Shown here piece by piece: positions 6,180 to 8,034 of a stretch of DNA of 8,034 bases. The translations under genes were made by a program, and so were the position numbers. The DNA is from an uncultured Collinsella sp. Lineage in GTDB: Bacteria; Actinomycetota; Coriobacteriia; Coriobacteriales; Coriobacteriaceae. Position 1 is the first letter of the stretch. The number at the start of each line of letters is the position of its first letter. The DNA is taken from NCBI GenBank assembly GCA_937934165.1, contig CALGZX010000078.1:1-8034 (forward strand), written 5' to 3'. The notes below the pieces were generated by a model. The model worked only from the letters and a program-made list of their open reading frames with translations, was not told the DNA's origin and ran no database searches.

Positions 6180-7754
6180 TTGAGTATCACGCCCCTCGAT
6201 AGCATCCGCCGCGCCATCGCCCGTCACAACGGCGTCTCCGACCCCACCGTATCGGGCGGGGCACCCAGCCAGGGCGGTCGCATCGAGAACGGCCTGTTCC
6301 CGGCCTCGCACACCGCCGAGGAGCTCGCTCGCATCCAGGAGCTGAGCCAGCGCAACGCCGGCGGGCCCGATAGCAGCCAAGCCACACGTCGTCGGCGCGA
6401 ACGCGATCGGGAGCCCGGCCCCGTTCGCCGCATGGTCAACGCTTGGTGGAACCGTCTGCTCGGCGCCGTCTACGGCGGCGGCTTCTCCATGCAGGAAGCG
6501 GAATACGAGGAGCACGCCACCAGTCGCGACTATCTTTGGAACACCCTCGGCACCGCCGTGTGGGGCTTGGCGTTTCCGCTGCTCACCATCGTGTCTACGC
6601 AGCTCGTGGGAGCAGAAGAAGCAGGCAAATTCTCCATCGCCTTTGTCACCGGCACGCTCATCATGATCGCGTGCAACTATGGCGTGCGCAATTTTCAGGT
6701 CTCGGACATCGACGAAACGACGTCCTTTGCCTCCTACCAGCTCAACCGCTGGCTTTGCGGAGCGCTCGCCCTAGGCTGCGGCCTCATGTACAGCAGCGCC
6801 CGCGGCTATGACGCGCAGATGGCGACGATCGGCCTGGGCGTCTACCTGTATAAGGTGATAGACGGCGTCGCCGACGTGTACGAAGGCCGCCTGCAGCAGG
6901 CCGACAAGCTCTACTTGGCTGGCATGAGCCAAACGCTACGCTCCGTCGGCGTCATCGCGGTCTTCAGCGTGGCGCTGCTCCTCACGCGCAGCATGCCCGT
7001 CGCGGCCATGGCCATGGGCGTCACCGCGATCGCCTCGCTCGTGCTGGTCACCGCGCCGCTTGCCCTGCTCGAGACCGAAAAATCGCGCCGCGTGAGCCTG
7101 CGCGAGGTCGGCCACCTGTTTGTCCAGTGCGCTCCACTCTTTGGCGCGCTATTCCTGTTCAACCTTATCGAGAGCATGCCCAAGTTTGTGATGGAAGGCA
7201 CACTGGCCTACAAATACCAGCTGTACTTTAATGCCCTCTTTTTTCCAGCTCAGGCTATTCTGTTGAGCATTGGATTTGTCTATAAACCGCAGCTCCTGCG
7301 CTTGTCGAGCATTTGGGCTAATCCTCGCAAGCGTCGTCGCTTTGACCTGATTATTGTTGCCGTTATGGCGCTGATCGTGGTCATCACCGGCGTGTGCGCC
7401 GCATTTATGGCAGGTCCCGGTATTCCCCTCATGAGCTTTATGTACGGTCTCAGCTTTGAACGCTACCGTACGCTGGCGCTGCTGATGGTCGTCGCCGGCG
7501 GCGTCACCGCGGCCATCGACTTTATCTACGCCATCATCACGGTGCTGCGCCACGCCGGCGACGTCACCAAGGTCTACCTGATTTGTTTTGCCGCGAGCGT
7601 GGTACTGCCGGTGATTCTAATCAATCTGCTCGGCCTGATGGGCGCCGTCGTAAGCTACCTAGCCATCATGGCCCTGCTGCTGGTACTGTTGGTTATCGAG
7701 TACGCCCACATCCGCCAACGCATAGAGAGGGACCGGAATCCGTACGGCGCCTAA
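6180..7754 (+). CDS. Polysaccharide flippase-type multi-pass membrane protein with N-terminal extension
   Basis: The 524-residue protein looks like a Wzx-type lipid-linked oligosaccharide flippase of the MOP superfamily. About 12 hydrophobic spans run from residue 120 to 508 (for example 120-141, 150-168, 250-269, 273-297, 312-333, 350-372, 388-410, 463-508). Features typical of the group are LWNTLGTAVWGLAFPLLTIV (119-138), an early EEAGKFSIAF segment (146-155) and the YFNALFFPAQAI stretch (349-360). The translation start is a TTG, supported by AAAGGA 7 bases upstream; the next in-frame Met is residue 85. The first 118 residues are hydrophilic, with a cluster RRRRERDRE (70-78), and are not part of the usual fold. 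No glycosyltransferase genes are nearby, so the glycan or other substrate is unknown. Family call is by overall pattern and moderately sure. Confidence 0.8.
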   Translation: MSITPLDSIRRAIARHNGVSDPTVSGGAPSQGGRIENGLFPASHTAEELARIQELSQRNAGGPDSSQATRRRRERDREPGPVRRMVNAWWNRLLGAVYGGGFSMQEAEYEEHATSRDYLWNTLGTAVWGLAFPLLTIVSTQLVGAEEAGKFSIAFVTGTLIMIACNYGVRNFQVSDIDETTSFASYQLNRWLCGALALGCGLMYSSARGYDAQMATIGLGVYLYKVIDGVADVYEGRLQQADKLYLAGMSQTLRSVGVIAVFSVALLLTRSMPVAAMAMGVTAIASLVLVTAPLALLETEKSRRVSLREVGHLFVQCAPLFGALFLFNLIESMPKFVMEGTLAYKYQLYFNALFFPAQAILLSIGFVYKPQLLRLSSIWANPRKRRRFDLIIVAVMALIVVITGVCAAFMAGPGIPLMSFMYGLSFERYRTLALLMVVAGGVTAAIDFIYAIITVLRHAGDVTKVYLICFAASVVLPVILINLLGLMGAVVSYLAIMALLLVLLVIEYAHIRQRIERDRNPYGA

Positions 7755-8034
7755 TTGCGGCGATGGGAGCAGCTAATTTGCGGTGGAATCACCCCGGCTG
7801 GGGTCACATTGCGAACAATATGCATCACGCAAAACTAAGTGAGTAGACTTTTACCGAATCCCCGACCACACCGACAGAGCACAAGTCTTTGACCTGCGGT
7901 TTTATTGAGGAAAATAAGTTGGGTGCTCGGCATTTCCAAAAAAGTCTACTCACTTAGCCAGCGGGCAGCCAAATGATTATTTAAGGCTCTGTTAGACCAG
8001 GATTGACATACATGTGTCCCCACGGTGCCATATC
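7755..8034. other. Intergenic stretch after the flippase gene
   Basis: No gene of convincing length is seen here. The region contains a short ACCCC/GGGGT stem (7791-7804) without a T-tract, a long inverted repeat (7835-7957), and a perfect TTGACA at 8003-8008 that could be the -35 of a rightward gene beyond the edge. The matching -10 cannot be judged before the window ends. The stretch is visibly more AT-rich than the genes. Confidence 0.5.
7835..7957. repeat. 18-base perfect inverted repeat enclosing 87 bases (MITE-like)
   Basis: CTAAGTGAGTAGACTTTT (7835-7852) is exactly complementary to 7940-7957. A further GAGCAC/GTGCTC pair (7877-7882 and 7923-7928) lies inside, so the unit could fold further. 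Its length of 123 bases and its end repeats suit a miniature inverted-repeat element or a structured RNA. No target-site duplication is evident: the left flank is GCAAAA and the right flank CCAGCG. No coding content is clear inside. Confidence 0.7.

Noticed and set aside
7791..7804. ACCCC/GGGGT stem as terminator of the flippase gene
   Set aside because: The stem is only 5 bp and is followed by CACATTGCG, not a T-tract.

Overview
The window is GC-rich bacterial DNA. It fits a gut actinobacterium of the class Coriobacteriia, most likely Collinsella or a close relative. That placement rests on base composition, gene content and general recognition of the proteins, not on a database match. Six protein genes are supported and no RNA gene, CRISPR array or transposase was seen.

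Layout, left to right. Five genes run on the minus strand: a DegV-family fatty-acid-binding protein (cut by the left edge), a MarR-family regulator upstream of it, a stand-alone B3/B4-domain protein, ATP-dependent phosphoenolpyruvate carboxykinase (pckA), and a LctP-type L-lactate permease. At about 6.0-6.18 kb the direction switches. A divergent plus-strand gene follows, encoding a polytopic membrane protein of the polysaccharide flippase type with a long charged N-terminal extension. The last 280 bases hold no convincing gene but carry a long inverted repeat.

The metabolic theme is carbon entry and C3/C4 interconversion. The permease would import lactate (or a similar 2-hydroxy acid), and PckA interconverts oxaloacetate and phosphoenolpyruvate. 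They are neighbours on one strand but are separated by a repeat-filled gap, so co-transcription is uncertain. The MarR-DegV pair may be a small operon linked to lipid metabolism or membrane stress. The B3/B4 protein and the flippase are not obviously linked to the others.

The most unusual content is between the genes. Two identical 33-base palindromes in opposite orientation bracket the B3/B4 gene, and each sits where a terminator is expected. A compound palindrome with a nested palindrome in its loop starts one base after the lctP stop codon. Beside it are a second near-perfect hairpin and a 15-base direct repeat. Most of these share a GGGGAC or GGGAC core, resembling REP/REPIN-type elements. 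An 18-base perfect inverted repeat enclosing 87 bases lies near the right end. Small palindromes in front of pckA, marR and between lctP and the flippase gene are candidate operators. No clearly new multi-gene system was identified.
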